A stretch of 64,000 bases of DNA from Ophioderma brevispina (GCA_023653785.1 JAMKCH010057135.1:1-64000); one strand, 5' to 3'. Shown: positions 45,656-58,899, counted from the stretch's first letter. Numbers and translations are program-made. The notes: generated by a model not told the origin, from the sequence alone.

Positions 45656-47582
45656 ATGTGAGTCAACTGTCACTACCAAGGTCAAAGGTCAACGGAGATC
45701 AAGTTGTGAACCAAGGTGATTGGTTCTAATTCAATCTTATGCTCATGTATCAAATCTACTTTAAATCAGTTATGAGATTTCTTTTTATACACATTTCTGT
45801 ATAACCGTGCCAACGTAAACTAGAACACCATCTACTCCTTTAAATGCGTTGTTAATGTTTTCTTATTTCTTGTAGAATTAGGCTGGCGACCCGACACATT
45901 TTTTTTAAACTCCCTGTTAAAGGATTTTTTATTTTTTGTACAGCTTGGCTCACCCTCCGTCATTTCAGGAATATTTAATGAATTGGATAAGGAAAAATTG
46001 ATTCTCCCAAAATCAAACTCATTTTTGCTTGATCTATCACGAAATAATCAATGACAAAGGTCTTAAATTAATTTTAAAAATATTGAATAGACACTAAGAA
46101 ATTAACACTAGAAATATGTCTTCTGTTGAGTACACACTCCTCACTAGTACTAGAAACCAATAACTACAACTTCTCATTTTGCCTATCGCTATGTAGGTTG
46201 CCGATTGTTACACACGCTACAATTAGCTTTTTCGGCTTGCATTTATATGATTTACTTATCGCTTGCTCGAGCCCACTCATGTCAAATTTTATGATTTTTA
46301 ATTACTTGCATCGCCTTCTGGGATATTATTGTATGCGTGTTCACATAGGCCTATGTTAGGCTATGTTTATAGAGAGAATTGTGGCGACTTTGAAGTGCTG
46401 TCTATATGGAATTTTTTTTGTGCAGAGATTTTTATGTCTATGAATTTCATGCAGGAGATGAGAACTCAAATCTGAATCATGCCAAGCCAATCCAAGCATA
46501 GTTTTGAGCCCAGCCGTCAGACACATCCTTAGACATGGGTCCCATTTTTCAAAAAACTGCCTCAAAAAAACTTGAAAAAAGTCCAAATTGTGAAAATGGG
46601 TATATATCATGAAGAAAAAATCCTTAGAAATGTTTTCCTTTTTCTACCAAATAACCCTTAGACATGGGGATAGGGGTGCGACTCCTCAGCTGCAACATCC
46701 TCGACCAAACCAAATCCCAGTACTAATAACACCAAAAAGAGTCTACAAATACAAAGGTTCCTCTGTTTATCAATTGGAAAACATTATATGCAATACCACA
46801 AAATGTCAACTCAACTAACATATAGTTTGACGGTCAGTATTATGCATAATTTTTTTTTGGTAATAAAATTTTTTATAATTCTATCATACGTTAATCACAT
46901 CAAGTTTGGTATTTTCCGTATGCCAAGCAATGAACTCATCATAATGCACATCTTAAAAATCTCGATGGCACACTGTTCATAAATGGGCCCTTTTTAGTAT
47001 TCGTAATACGTCCGCACAAGTTTCGGCCAAATTCGCTCTCTTTGGATCGTCAGAATCAGTACCGATACAAAGGTCAAGCGTGCAAATGATTTTGATGTCT
47101 TTAGGAACACGATTTGCCCAAAACCATCTCAGTTTTGAAACTCAAAATTTTTATCAGACACATGATTTATTTTATAGATATTGAGCTAGGCTGTAGAAAG
47201 AGGGTAACAGGTTAACATTAGGTTACGAAAGCATCGGCATAATTTTGAGGAAAGGCATGAAAAGGTGAAAAAAAAGAATCTGAATGGATACACAATTATG
47301 ATTAGGAGAAAGTAAAGGAAAAGATAAATTAACGTAAGAATAAAGGGGAAAAGAGTTATAAGGATAAATTAAAGTAAAAGAAAAAATGGAGGATCTGACA
47401 CATGAATGAATAAGACCAGAACGGAAATGGTTACAGAAAGAAAAATTTGGGCCCGAAGATGAGTGCTACACAAATGATTCAATGAAACTATGGTTGGTCA
47501 TTATTTATCAGAAGAGCTGTGCATTTAATAAAATGATCAAATTCTTGCAGTCTTGAATACGGGTAGAGTATGGTATCACCCC
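45656..47582. other. Unassigned DNA with one AGGTCAAAGGTCA site
   Basis: An intact AGGTCAAAGGTCA at 45679-45691 lies just after the satellite. Otherwise no gene or repeat is recognised. Short frames near 46.1-47.0 kb lack motifs. Confidence 0.4.
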
Positions 47583-47854
47583 CAGGTGTTTTGACCAATC
47601 CATAATCAATTGCAATTTGCCTATACTGTCTAAACATGTGTATGGTCATTAAAAAGTGTTCAAGAAGTTTAGTACCACAAGACGTCATAATCAGGCGAAA
47701 AATGACCTAATTACCTCGACTAAGCTTTGTGGGCTCAAATGAGGGCCAAAGTCAGGATTGTAGCATGCTAAGATAGATTTTGTGTTATCGCATAACCTTA
47801 TTGGGGTGAACTGTCCCAACCTTAGGCATTTGGGATGGATTCAATACCCCTCTG
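47583..47854 (+). mobile_element. hAT-like MITE, copy 3 (diverged)
   Basis: CAGGTGTTTTGACCAATCC at the left and GGATTCAATACCCCTCTG at the right correspond to the ends at 34981 and 35243. The internal 'ctttgtgggctcaaatgagggccaaagtcaggatt' region also matches 35109-35143. The target duplication is no longer visible. Confidence 0.65.
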
Positions 47855-48640
47855 TACACATAGGGTAACCATCGTGCAGATGAGTTCAAGTATACATACC
47901 ATGATTTTACTATTGATCCAGGGGCCACGGACCTGAAAAGGTGGTACGGGTATGTGCGGCCCAAGACCCACTTTCAGCTGTATCTCCGGCAGTTCACAAT
48001 GGTCCCACATTTGAGCATGTTTTAGTTCACAAACCCCCATTTCAAGCAAATTTTGATTTTTAACTACTTTGTGGCCTAACTTTGAACAAAATTTAGTTTC
48101 TCAGCGTAGTCAAATTGTTATGATTTCAGTTTGCAAAACCCCCATTTCGCAAGTCCTGATCGTTCACCGTCCAAGGTGCGGCCCTGTGGTTCCGCACACC
48201 CCTACCAGAATGAAAATTGAGTGCCCCCCCCCACTTTTTTATTTTTTGTCAATAATATTTCAGCATACTGAAAAGAGTAACCATTCAATACCACAAGGTA
48301 AATCAGAATGAAATCCAAGTACGAAAGTGTATATTTTAAACACATTTCAATTACACTTTCAATGATAGGATAGAGAACACTTCAAGTACACTATAACTGG
48401 GCGTAAATGTACTTTGCCCAAACTCACAATTTTAGCTCCATAGCTAATTTTTTTTTAAATGGTTGCCAGTTTCTAAGACTCCACACCACTCTAATTTGGT
48501 CAAAAATTCAAGTTCCAATCCCAAAATTTGGTTCAAAAGGCCTTACTTTCACCCGAAAAATCATTCTCAAGCCCCCAGCTTTGTGTCGCACACCTCTACC
48601 CAAACCAAAGTTGAGTGCCCCCCTAGGCATTCTACACATT
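47855..48640. repeat. Diverged repeats related to the ~640-bp unit
   Basis: At least three diverged segments (about 47930-48040, 48110-48225, 48470-48625) share a pattern 'caaaccccCattt..., gtgcggcacacccctacc, aattgagtgcccccc'. The last part of each ~640-bp unit at 49.7-51.0 kb has the same phrase. I read these as related repeat units. Confidence 0.5.
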
Positions 48641-48835
48641 TTTTTTTGGAGGAGATGGCTCCATTTTAAGCAAATCACTATATATCTACGCAGAATTTAT
48701 TTACTCAAGTACAACACTGTAACTTGGTATCCTTTTTTTTTATAAATTCACTGTGATTTAATGAAAGGTCTGTTCCTGTTATGCACTGTGACTAGTAGAA
48801 TTTGGGAGTGACATGTTTTTGCCTCCCTGCCTCTG

Positions 48836-48895
48836 CTCTCCCCTCCCCCATTTGTCTCCCCCATTTGTCCCCCCCCCCCTCCATTTGTCTCAAAT
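48836..48895. repeat. C-rich low-complexity repeat
   Basis: Short units of CCCC(C)TCCATTTGTCTC repeat about four times. Confidence 0.75.
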
Positions 48896-49737
48896 TGTAG
48901 CCCCAGATGATAAATTCTAGTGCAGTCATTACCAAGTAGTGGTAGGATAGTGGATGTTTAAATGCATGATGCTAGCTCAAAAACACACCTTTCTGTCACA
49001 AAAAGTAACAGTGCAGGCACCGAGTCGGAAAAACATTTTGTTCTGGAATATTCCGGCAGCAGGCTTATAAAATCATAGAAAGGGAAATTAGACATAGCAC
49101 AATCTAGTTAAATAAGGTGAAAAATTAATTTCTGATGGCTTTGCAAAAGAAGGATGTAGGTTTCACGCAGGACTTGAATTAGAAATATAACAAATATGTA
49201 ATTCATATCAAACTAAAGATGTGCACGTCGTTTGAATATCCATCCAGGAACATACCTATAAGTGAGTTTTGTTTATTTTACAACTCCAGCAAAGGGTTTG
49301 GGCCGTTGTAACCAAAACAGCCAATGCGAGAAATTCAGATTCCAATTTTTACACAGGATTACTTTTGAATAACTTATAAAAGTTCACCATTCGATAATTA
49401 TCATTTAATCCTCATTAGTGCCTTATAGTGATGGTCATATTACACAGGGGGTTGAGGATCGGGGAATACAAAAAAATTAAGTGAAGGGAAACATGGAACA
49501 TTTTCATAAGGAATGGGAGAAACATAATTTTTGAATAGAAACATTCATAAAATCAGGGGGAATGTAGTTTACCTAAAAGGTGGTGTTCTATGGATTATGG
49601 CCTCTAAGTTAGTAAAACCAACATTGGTAATCTTGTCGTGGAAAAGAGAAAAAAAGAACAAGAAAGAAAACAAAGAGAAAAACTGATTAGAGGAAACAAT
49701 AAATGCAAAAATTGACATGAAATGCAGCACCATCCCT
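48896..49737. other. Unassigned DNA
   Basis: No feature is supported. Confidence 0.4.
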
Positions 49738-51425
49738 AAATAAGCTTGGGTTCATGAGATCAACACCATGAATTGAACATTCTAAAGAAAAAAGGGGAGA
49801 AAATGCACTACAGAATCTGAAAAATATCTAACAAAATGATCCATATTTGCCCTAGCATCATGAGCACAGCTTTTAGTGGATCAACGATGCAAAAAAAAAT
49901 CATTATGCTTTAGACTTCTGACAGTCAATAGAGGTTAAAACACTGGTGGTAATCATAGCAATAACTGAATGCAACTATTACATGTAATGAAAAAAGAATG
50001 AATAAGCAAACACCACTCCCCAAAACCGGTTCTGTCAACCTACTTTTCCCCAGATCGAAATAATGTATTGGTAGTGGAATTACCTAACATGAATCTAACC
50101 ATGTGTTAAGCATTGATTGTCATGCTCCAGGGCTCGGCCAGTCGGTTGAAAGACCTAGCTATATAAGACTCGTTCTTGACCAAAGTGTACTTAAAAATAC
50201 CTCAAAATTTGATAAATGTCAAGTTTCAAATTCTTGTTTCACTATCCAAATTTTCGTTCCACAGACCCTATTTTATATCCCAAATCACTTCCGTAGCCCC
50301 ACCAAGGTTGAAATCTGGGTGGCACCACAACCACCCAAATATGCTCGAGTACCCTCCCTGGGGAAAGGCTAGCCCCACCCCTAAATAAACTCAGGTCATG
50401 AGATCATAACACCACTGGACCGTGACATTCATGAGAAAAAAGGGGAGAAAATGCCTACTAGATCTGAAACAAATCTATGCAAAAATTCCATATTTGCTTA
50501 GCAATTACAGCAACAGTTTGAGGTGGAATTCAGTGTGCAAAAACAAATTGACTTATGGCAGTTCAATGGTTAAGAATAAGGGTTAGGATTGGATTAGGAA
50601 ATAACACTGATGCAACTATACTCTAGTAAAAAAAGAAGGACTCAAGCATAACACGCCTTACCAAAAACGGTTCTGTCAACCTACTTTTCCCCATATCGGA
50701 AATAATTTATTGGTAGTGAATTACCTAACATGAATTCAACCATGGTGGAAGCATCTGCTTGTCATGATCCAGGGCTAAGGCAGTCGGTTTGAAGACTAGC
50801 TATATAAGAATCTGTTCTTGACCAAATTTACTTAAAATACCTCAAAATTTGATAAATGTCAAGTTCAAAATTCTTGTTTCATATCCAAATTCAGACTGTC
50901 CACAGACCCTATTTAGATCCCCCAACTCACTTCCGAGCCCCAAGTTTGAAAATCTGGGGTGGCACACACCTACCCAATATTGCTCGGTACCCTCCCTGGG
51001 AAGGCTAGCCCACCCTAAATAAACTCTGGTCATGAGTCATAACACCCATGGATGAAAATTCAATAAGAAAAAAGGGGAGAAAATGACTACAGAATCTGAA
51101 ACAAATCTAAGCAAATATCATATTTGCTAGCAATTGCAGCAAAAGCTTTTGCGGTGGAATCAGTGATGCAAAAAAAAAATGGACTTCTGGCAGCTAATAG
51201 GTAGAATACTGGGGAATGGTGGTTGACATAGTAATAACTGAATGCAACTATTTACTCCTAGTAAAAAAAGAAGAATCAAGCAACACGCTTACCAAAAAAC
51301 GGTTATGTCAACACTTTTCCCAAATCAGAAAATAATTTATTGGTAGTGAATTATCCTAAAATGAATTACAACCATGTGTAAGCATCTGCTTGTCATGCTC
51401 AGGGACTCAGGCAGTCAGGTGAAGG
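49738..51425. repeat. Tandem repeat: ~640-bp unit, about 2.6 copies
   Basis: Copies at about 49738-50385, 50386-51017 and 51018-51425 (partial) share 'AAAAAAGGGGAGAAAATG', 'ACGGTTCTGTCAACCTACTT', 'TGGTAGTGAATTACCTAACA', 'CAGGGCTC', 'CTATATAAGA' and 'CTCAAAATTTGATAAATGTC' blocks in the same order. Differences are mainly small indels. The third copy ends near 51425 at an A-run. Open frames differ between copies, so none is likely coding. Confidence 0.88.
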
Positions 51426-51858
51426 AAAAAAAAATTTTGTTTTTGCCATAGCTACCTTAGTAGCTCCTGGCTGATGATCACGGCTGCTGATGGAATCTTG
51501 GCTTACTTGCAAGGAAAAACCAAAATGGAACACGACTATCGCATCGCTTTATTGTTAAATCTTGAAAAAATGGGTTTTAATAATTAAAGAGATGCTATGA
51601 GGCAACGACCACTAGAGAAAATTTCATCATTGAAAAATGAATTAATGAATGGGCGTATGGAAATGTGGCTGTGATGGAATTATTAAAACAGAAAAATTTG
51701 CAAGTAGCTAAGATAATTTGGCTGGAAGATCCTCAGGACAGTGTTGTAATTACAAAAAGTGCCTTTTCCAGACCACTGAGTAGGTTGTGCTTTCTACAAA
51801 CTACATGTAGCTAATTCAAGCTTTAATGGCTTAAGAGTTCAAAATGCAATGCATCATT

Positions 51859-51867
<9 letters not shown>
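51426..51867. other. Unassigned DNA
   Basis: No feature is supported. Confidence 0.4.

Positions 51868-51892
<25 letters not shown>
51866..51892. repeat. (CA)n microsatellite
   Basis: About 12 CA units after GCGCG. Confidence 0.9.
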
Positions 51893-51895
<3 letters not shown>

Positions 51896-54174
51896 CCCCT
51901 TTCAACACATGTAAAAGCAATTTTGCTTAATTATCCATTATTTTCATTGCTAACAATGAAGTTTATGTCCTGTTTAGTTCATGTTCTATCTGTTATTATT
52001 GTCATAAGAAGCTATAAGAAATAAACAAGATGTTTGCACTAGCACTGGCTGGACAAGCATGGAAGGTAGATTTGCAACCACATTTGGGTTGATTCAATAT
52101 GGGAATCTGCATAATGTTGATTAGGTCAAAGGTCGCATTTCATGACTTTGAGTCCAATACTCCAGCAGTTTTTTTTTGTGTCGATTTGAGTTTTTTGTTG
52201 AGTTTGAGGTATGAGGTATAATTTATTGTTCATTAACTTATGTTGGTCCCCCCCATTGGTTCCTGTATAAGAACTGTCAGTCATACCAGTAGTGTTAAAA
52301 TGTTGCCACCTTATCAAATATTTCAAGGTAAAACCCTGATGTCATAACATTTTTCATATAAAAAAATTGATATATGACAATTTGCAAATTGGAAGTGTAT
52401 CAGGAAATTCATGAAAAGTAAATTTGTCATAAAATGAAATGTTTCACAGTATTGGTTAAACTATAGGAAATGCTAAGAAAACAGTTATAGGAGTCTTTTA
52501 AAATATCATAAAAATCCAATATCACTTCAAAAGCCGGTTTCACTATATGACCCTCCTTACATATGGCAGAAGTCACAATTCGATTTCAACCAGGTCATAA
52601 TCAAGTTAAATGTTGAACTAGTGTAAACAGTTACTTTTCGTTCTCAGCAGGAAAGGTCAACATTGAATAGTGACCTTGGCTATCATTAAGTTGATCAACT
52701 TTACTTGGTCCATATTGAATTATGTCCATTGTCAAGCAAACGGTTTGCTATTGGAATTTGTTTGTATGTTTTTTTCTTCATTTGCAACAGGCCAAGCCAA
52801 TGTGGTCAATTTCAATATTTTATCTGAGCTCCTAACACCGTCATTAAATTTGCTACTATTTTGGCATTATTTTAGATTACCAAATTGTATTTAATGTTGA
52901 TTTCAACGTCAAGAAGTCTTATTTGTGGCCCATTTCTCTGCATTTGTAACTTTTCTTACTAAAATTTTAAGACTAAAAGAACAGGAATAGAGATGAATGT
53001 TTAAGTACATTTTCTATTCTCTTCAAATGGAGTAAAACAAATTGAACTTCTTTTTCCTGTCATTTATTTTTGGATGGAAACTTGAGTTAAGAATTATTCT
53101 TAAGATTCTGTACTTAACAGAGCTGTCTCTGCCATGACTTCAAATCAGAGTAAAATCCTGGGGGTTCACTGAATTTAAAACGAGTGTTCTGAATTAGCTG
53201 TGAATACAGTGAATGTGTAGCTCTATATTAAACAAATAAAAGCTATTTTTTTCACAAAGTTCAGCAAACAGGCCTAGATTCGGGCAAAATGTTACCATGT
53301 TGCTACTGCGGGTAATGAACAATGTGTGGTGTCGTGTTAGAGGCTTCATGTTTGACTAAAATGCTCAATGTAATGAACAAAATGGGTGTCAAAATGGTGG
53401 CATCAAGAACAAGGCTAAATATCACAGAGAGTACCTTTAAAAGCTTTTTGAGACAAGTGCTTAAATGAATAAATGCATTATTTATCGCAAGTGTGGAGGA
53501 GAACTTGGCAAGAACGCTGGCTGCTTAAACAGTCAATGTTCAGGGTTACAACTAGGATTTTAAGAATGTGCATAAGTTAAGCAACAAATTTCAAGTTGAG
53601 CTTTCAAATTTTGAGTCATGTTGGGTTAGGGTTTGAGTTGAGTTTAACAACATGTAAGTGATTAAAGGCCAAAATGACTTGTCTACTAGTACCATTCCTT
53701 ATTCAGGGAAATTATCATGCTAGGTGTTTTGATTTTTTTGCTTGGAGATTTTTGTTTTAAATTACTAATTTCTTGGGTGTGTGAGGGAATTTAAAATTTC
53801 CAATGTGAATTAATTAGGAGAGCTACAGGTAATTTTCATTTGCACATGTACGGTAAGAATACCTCCCAGAGCCATGTTGCTATTCATGAATTTGAGCTTA
53901 CATAGCTAAATATTAATCTATCTAAAAGCCGGTTTGATTATGTGTACTTAACTGAGTGAGGAAGTAGGTCAAATTTTTCTGTTTAATAGATTTGTGTACA
54001 TGTAGTAAAAAACAAAACTTGTGTTGCACTTCTTTATTATGATCTTCTTGAATAAGAAACTGTCATAGCTGATTTAAAAGTTTTTCACTTAACTTCTTAG
54101 CGTGACTTTGATGAGGCAAGTCTATGCATTAGATTGCGGAAAGTGACTTGCGTTTTTTGAAAATTCTAACTAGC
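51893..54174. other. Unassigned AT-rich DNA
   Basis: No gene is supported. AGGTCAAAGGTCG lies near 52124. Confidence 0.4.
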
Positions 54175-54407
54175 TTAAAGGTGTTGTGTATGATTAATTG
54201 ATTATAACATATCGTTTGCTTTAAGAAAATCTTCTATGTTATTTAATTCTAAAAGTTAATGGTTGTACAAATTTTTAAAAGTCACATTTACCCATATCAT
54301 CTGCTTGAAATGTAATTCAACAGAGATACTCTACTGCACGATTTGAAAAAATATGCGGTTACTAGTGATAAAGATCTGAGGCTTAAGATCAGATAGAGCA
54401 CCTTTAA
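54175..54407. mobile_element. Possible TTAA-type MITE, second family
   Basis: TTAA at 54175-54178 and 54404-54407 flank ends starting AGGTG at the left and ending GCACCT at the right. Inverted similarity beyond AGGTG is partial. It is 225 bp and non-coding. Confidence 0.5.
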
Positions 54408-55137
54408 AGGTCCATGCACTTCAGGATCAACAACCTCACTACTACTTTCCTCTATATAGATCTAAATTGAGATTTTGACTTATTACAGAGTGTGCATATG
54501 AATGTCGTTGGGTGAATCCAAGAAATTTTTATCTGCAATAGCTATTCTATGCTGTATCGGGCAAAATAAAGCTGCCATCGGCAACAAATGTAAAACTTTA
54601 TTACAGGCCTTATTTCACAAAAACAATCAATTTGGGAATAATTATATCACTCATTGAACCAGTGCATAAATATATTGGATTTGTTATATTGACTTCTTGG
54701 GAGTAGTAAAGTATTACAACCTTTTTTATTGAAGTTTGCAAGTAGAGTGATGAGAAAAGCCTGCTCATGTCATTTAAAGGGGTAAGCAGATATGTTGCTC
54801 TATATTTGTTTTTTTTTTTCAAATTAAATAAAAAATACAATAAAAGATATCATTATTTAAAAAATGGGAACCCTTTATTCACACAATGAACTGTGAATTA
54901 AAGTTAAGATTTCAATATTTGGTCAATGTTTGGATAAAAGGGCAAACCCTCACTTAGTAAAATTTCTTACAATATAACAGGAATAAAAATCCTAAACTTG
55001 GTGTAAGTCTAAGCATGCAGTATATAGGCTAAAATGCTCTTATGTTTTTCTCTTTATTTTCATTATTGGTTGTAAAAGAGAATAGTTTATTTTAGTCTTT
55101 CTACAAGTCTTTGAGCTTAATTGTTCTACCATGATAA
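54408..55137. other. Unassigned AT-rich DNA
   Basis: No feature is supported. Confidence 0.4.
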
Positions 55138-55240
55138 ATACACGCACACATGCACACACACACAAACACAAACACACACACATGCATGCTCACACACACA
55201 CACACATGCTCTCACACACACATATGCACATACGCATGCA
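55138..55240. repeat. Imperfect (CA)n microsatellite
   Basis: CA repeats interrupted by TGCA and CATG words. Confidence 0.9.
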
Positions 55241-56480
55241 TTGAAAGTAGGTTATTGGACCCTTCTCTACCACAAATCCATTGAATATTGAATTTTGTCT
55301 TTTATTTCTAAGTAAAAGGTCTCAATAAAACACTATGATTGAGCTTGTGTAATCCCTACCTCTCCCAAGCCATCTTACTACTCTGTGCATAATTGGAAAG
55401 CAGTGAAAATTTTAAAAATAAAATAAAAGCTGTGTCATTTATAACAATACTATGTAAGCTAGTTTATTCAATAGGACGTTCACATGATAATATGTACACA
55501 GAACATAACCATTTTGTTTGGTCAAATATACTTTGAACAGAGCTAATTTTATAATGCTTTCCTGTTAAGTCGTGATAGAATAGACAACACAGCCTGTTGT
55601 GCATTATGTTGAAGACATTTGTGCAGAACGTATATTGCAAATAATTATCAGCATCAAATAAAATGTTTAAAGCTATTGAATTTAAAGAGCTTAACTTTCC
55701 CAGACAAGTGGCATAGTGTCATAGCATTATAGGGTGAGGGGGTGTCCCTCTAATCAAAGGCAGAATGCAAAATGGTCAATTAGAAGTTTACATACAATCA
55801 ATGTATAACTTCTAATTATAGTGGAATTAAGGTCTGAATTTAAAAAAAACAAGTTACTTATAATTATGATCACAATTACAATATAACTTTATACAATATA
55901 AAGTTTGGTAAAGTTCAAGTTTGGGCCATGTTGGGAGCGTATGGATACACGCGGCCCCGGATCAGCTAACTCAGTTGAATAAATCCTGACACGCCAATGG
56001 CATCATCCATGACTGTGGGATAAGCTAAAAAAGAAGTAACAGTTCAAGTGCAAGGAAAAGTCATGAAAAGCGTGATAATAGCTGATAATAAAATTTTAAT
56101 GCAATTGACTATTGACAGTTATTTCTGTAATTGTTAATTAAGTGTTGTAACAAATGATTTCAAGTTGGTGATTCAAAATTTTCAAGTAGGTGTACAACAA
56201 ATTACAATTGGATTTGAAGTGAAATATAATTAATGGCACTATTGCAAAAGTTTGAATTGAAATCAGATGCGTTCTCGAGGAATGGCAAATATCTATTAAC
56301 CACGCAGCAAAAAGATATGTTTGAATCATGACGGACTTCTTACCTATGTGTAATGCTCAGTGTTCTAATTTGAACTTTGCAGATAGATTTCACAATTTTC
56401 TTTGACTTTTTATTAAACTTCCATATCTCATGACATCAAGCAACTTATTGGTTATTTATAAATTTCATCTATACTAATAA
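55241..56480. other. Unassigned AT-rich DNA
   Basis: No feature is supported. Confidence 0.4.
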
Positions 56481-57400
56481 AGAAGAGCTAAGGTATTATA
56501 TTGGGTTTGATTAAAAACGCTGCCTACAGAGCTAGAGGTAATGCACACTTGAACCACCGTGAACAATCCATCACTAACGATCCGAGAACGAAAGATCGCT
56601 GGTTAGACGATTATTTCACCAGCTTAAAATGTTTGCGATGTAGTGAAACAAAGTTTAATATACACCAAGATTTGAGATTTGTTAAATTCATCCAATCCAT
56701 TGTCTGAAGTTGACGTTTTTTTCTAAGGAGGTGTATTCAGCTGCTTTTGTAGGCTTAACTTGTTCATATGCAAAACTTGTTTTTGAAAAAGATGCATGTA
56801 AAATGCAAATTTACTGGGTTACCGAGTGCACAGGAGAATCGGGGCTGCCTGGATGCAAATCCCACATACATGACAGCTTAAGCTTGTGTTAATTTGTGTG
56901 CTCCCCTTACAATTCAAAATATTGGCGTGCACGGGTCCCGATAAGAGAGCTTAGTGACGAGAAGGAGTTACGAATCTGCTGCAACGCTTTGTAATTCTAT
57001 CTACCAATCCTATGGGATTACTTCCTTAAGGGTGGGCTCCGTCACGTTTGTGTAATTATGCAATATTAATTGCTTCGTCAGGATTGCATTATTTACTATG
57101 GGTGATAATACCGGGGAAGCATCGTGATGTAAACAGTTTGTCAGAGCTGAGTTTGTCTAGAAGAAAGAAAAAAAAGGTTTAAAAAAAACACCTGTGAATT
57201 TTAAGCTTTTTGGGTGAGGATTGTAGATAGTTAAGATTTGCGATCTATTTTGTTTGTACCTTTGTCGCAATAAGAATGCAGTGCCATGTGACTTGCCTAT
57301 TCACTGCTTAAATGATGAAGGACTGTGGTTTTTAATGCGTGTTACAACCAGGACCTTTGGGAAATTGTGACTACGCCATAACAGTTTGAATATGTTTTTT
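56481..57400. other. Slightly less AT-rich stretch, unidentified
   Basis: Two consecutive short + frames (56501-56707 and 56710-56892) come close together. The first predicted peptide is charged (RTKDRWLDDY and similar) but matches no family I know. This could be a decayed element or chance. Confidence 0.2.
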
Positions 57401-57539
57401 AAATCTTTTCTATATCTATAATCTGTGGAATCATGAAATACTCTGAAAATATTGCAGGCTCATGCAGACACTGATAAAATGTCCATAGACTCCTGGATTA
57501 TCAACATGTTACTGAATCTCTTTGTGTCAATCTTCAAAA

Positions 57540-57985
57540 TTAAGCGGCAGATGATCGTGATTGCCTTTGGGGTAGTGTGTGTTCGTTCTGTGGTTATGTT
57601 GAGGCCAATTGTTAACCTTCAACATACCGGTAATTGCCCCTGTTTTTGTCCAACATTTTCCTGACACTTGGAATACAGGGGTCCTTGGGTAGTGTCCCAC
57701 ATGTACGGTGACCTCGATGACCTCATGTACATTTGTCCCCATTCACACACCTTTGACTGCCAGACCAGGGGTATCGCTAGTACCTGCCAAATCTCTGAAA
57801 ACTGGGGGGGTGGGGGGGAGGGAGGGTGTTCCTGTAAGGTGTCCCCACTGACTTTTCCTACATGGAAGTTTAATTTCAGGGGTCCAATAAGTTAATATTG
57901 GTGGTCCAGGACCACAAAATGCAGGTTAGTGCTACCTCTGCTGCAGACGACACATGCGTTCGGTGAACGCTGTATTTTTGCATCT
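57540..57985 (+). repeat. Relative of the AGGTCA-rich element with strong terminal stem-loop
   Basis: This shares 'ggtccttgggtagt' and 'ggtgacct' with 35.69-35.72 kb. It ends GCAGACGACACAT, a perfect 6-bp stem GCGTTC-GGT-GAACGC (57957-57971) and TGTATTTTT. A G-rich block (57803-57828) with several GGG runs lies inside it. Confidence 0.6.
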
Positions 57986-58462
57986 TTATCCTGGTCAGAT
58001 GCACACCAAAACATGGCCCTGCTATTATTTGTCTGTCTTACTTCAATATAAGATTTAAGTGAAATCCAATTGGTACATAGCAAAGTTAACTAACATTTTG
58101 AAAAACAACTCGGCGCTGTCAAGTGTGGCATTGTTTGCTTGGCAGCTAATAGTTCATGCAATGGTCGTGGCCCGACCATTCGTGTAGTTTCATGCCTAGA
58201 TTCATGCATGTCAACACCAATCAGCATGCTCAGTGCATACTGCAGGACTCAACTGGCAACAAACAACATAGCCACTTTAAAGCTGTATATCTATTTATTT
58301 GGTATTCTTTCATTCAGTCACTTCATTGTCTTTATTGTTATCTTATTTTACTTAACTCCTTCACCTTCTCCATTGTCTACCACTTCTTAGGTGCATTGAA
58401 AGATTTCTGGAAAAGCAAAAATTGAAGTCTGTGTTTGTTTATAGTGTAAATCAAAATAAGTT
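57986..58462. other. Unassigned DNA
   Basis: No gene is supported. Two overlapping frames at 58139-58425 have no motif. Confidence 0.35.
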
Positions 58463-58899
58463 GTTAGTAGCTACCCACAATGCATTGCTTCCAATGGACT
58501 TTTTTTACAGGTCATCATGTGAATTGTTAGAGACAAAACAATCTTAAAATGCAAGTTTGTTATCAGTACTGTTAATCTAGCCATGTTTCATCTCTAACTA
58601 GGCGATTACCCGGGTTACGCAGTTAAATTTTCGGCATCAACAATCGACCCCACCCTCCAAGTTTCATGTCCATATACCAACCTTTACCTCATTTGACCTC
58701 CTTTGACCTTGAATGACCCACGATGACTTTGATTCACTAACCAATACAAACTCGGTCTTCAGACGGTCAAGGGGCACCCACCCACCAAGTTTCAGAATGT
58801 GCGACCCTTCGGTTCTCTGAGAAGTAGACGCAGGGTTCAGACAGACAGACAGAAACACTGACAGACCACCGGTATTAATATTATAGATGATTCACATCA
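58463..58899. mobile_element. Fold-back element, broken copy with an inserted sequence
   Basis: 58463-58598 matches the left arm, loop and start of the right arm of 42101-42320. At the point equivalent to CTAAC|GATTCACATC the sequence is interrupted by about 290 bp, and GATTCACATCAG resumes at 58888. The rest of the right arm is missing. Confidence 0.75.
58599..58887. mobile_element. Inserted element with GACA repeats and ATTATAGAT end
   Basis: It starts TAGGCGATTACCCGGG and ends TATTAATATTATAGAT, with CAGACAGACAGACAG near 58838 and three TTTGACCT/TTGACCTT words at about 58693-58712. This composition is common in dispersed invertebrate repeats that I cannot name with certainty. No coding capacity or target duplication is clear. 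Confidence 0.55.

Noticed and set aside
50103..50388. 89- and 70-codon frames in the ~640-bp tandem repeat
   Set aside because: Neither frame is kept in the neighbouring copies of the unit.
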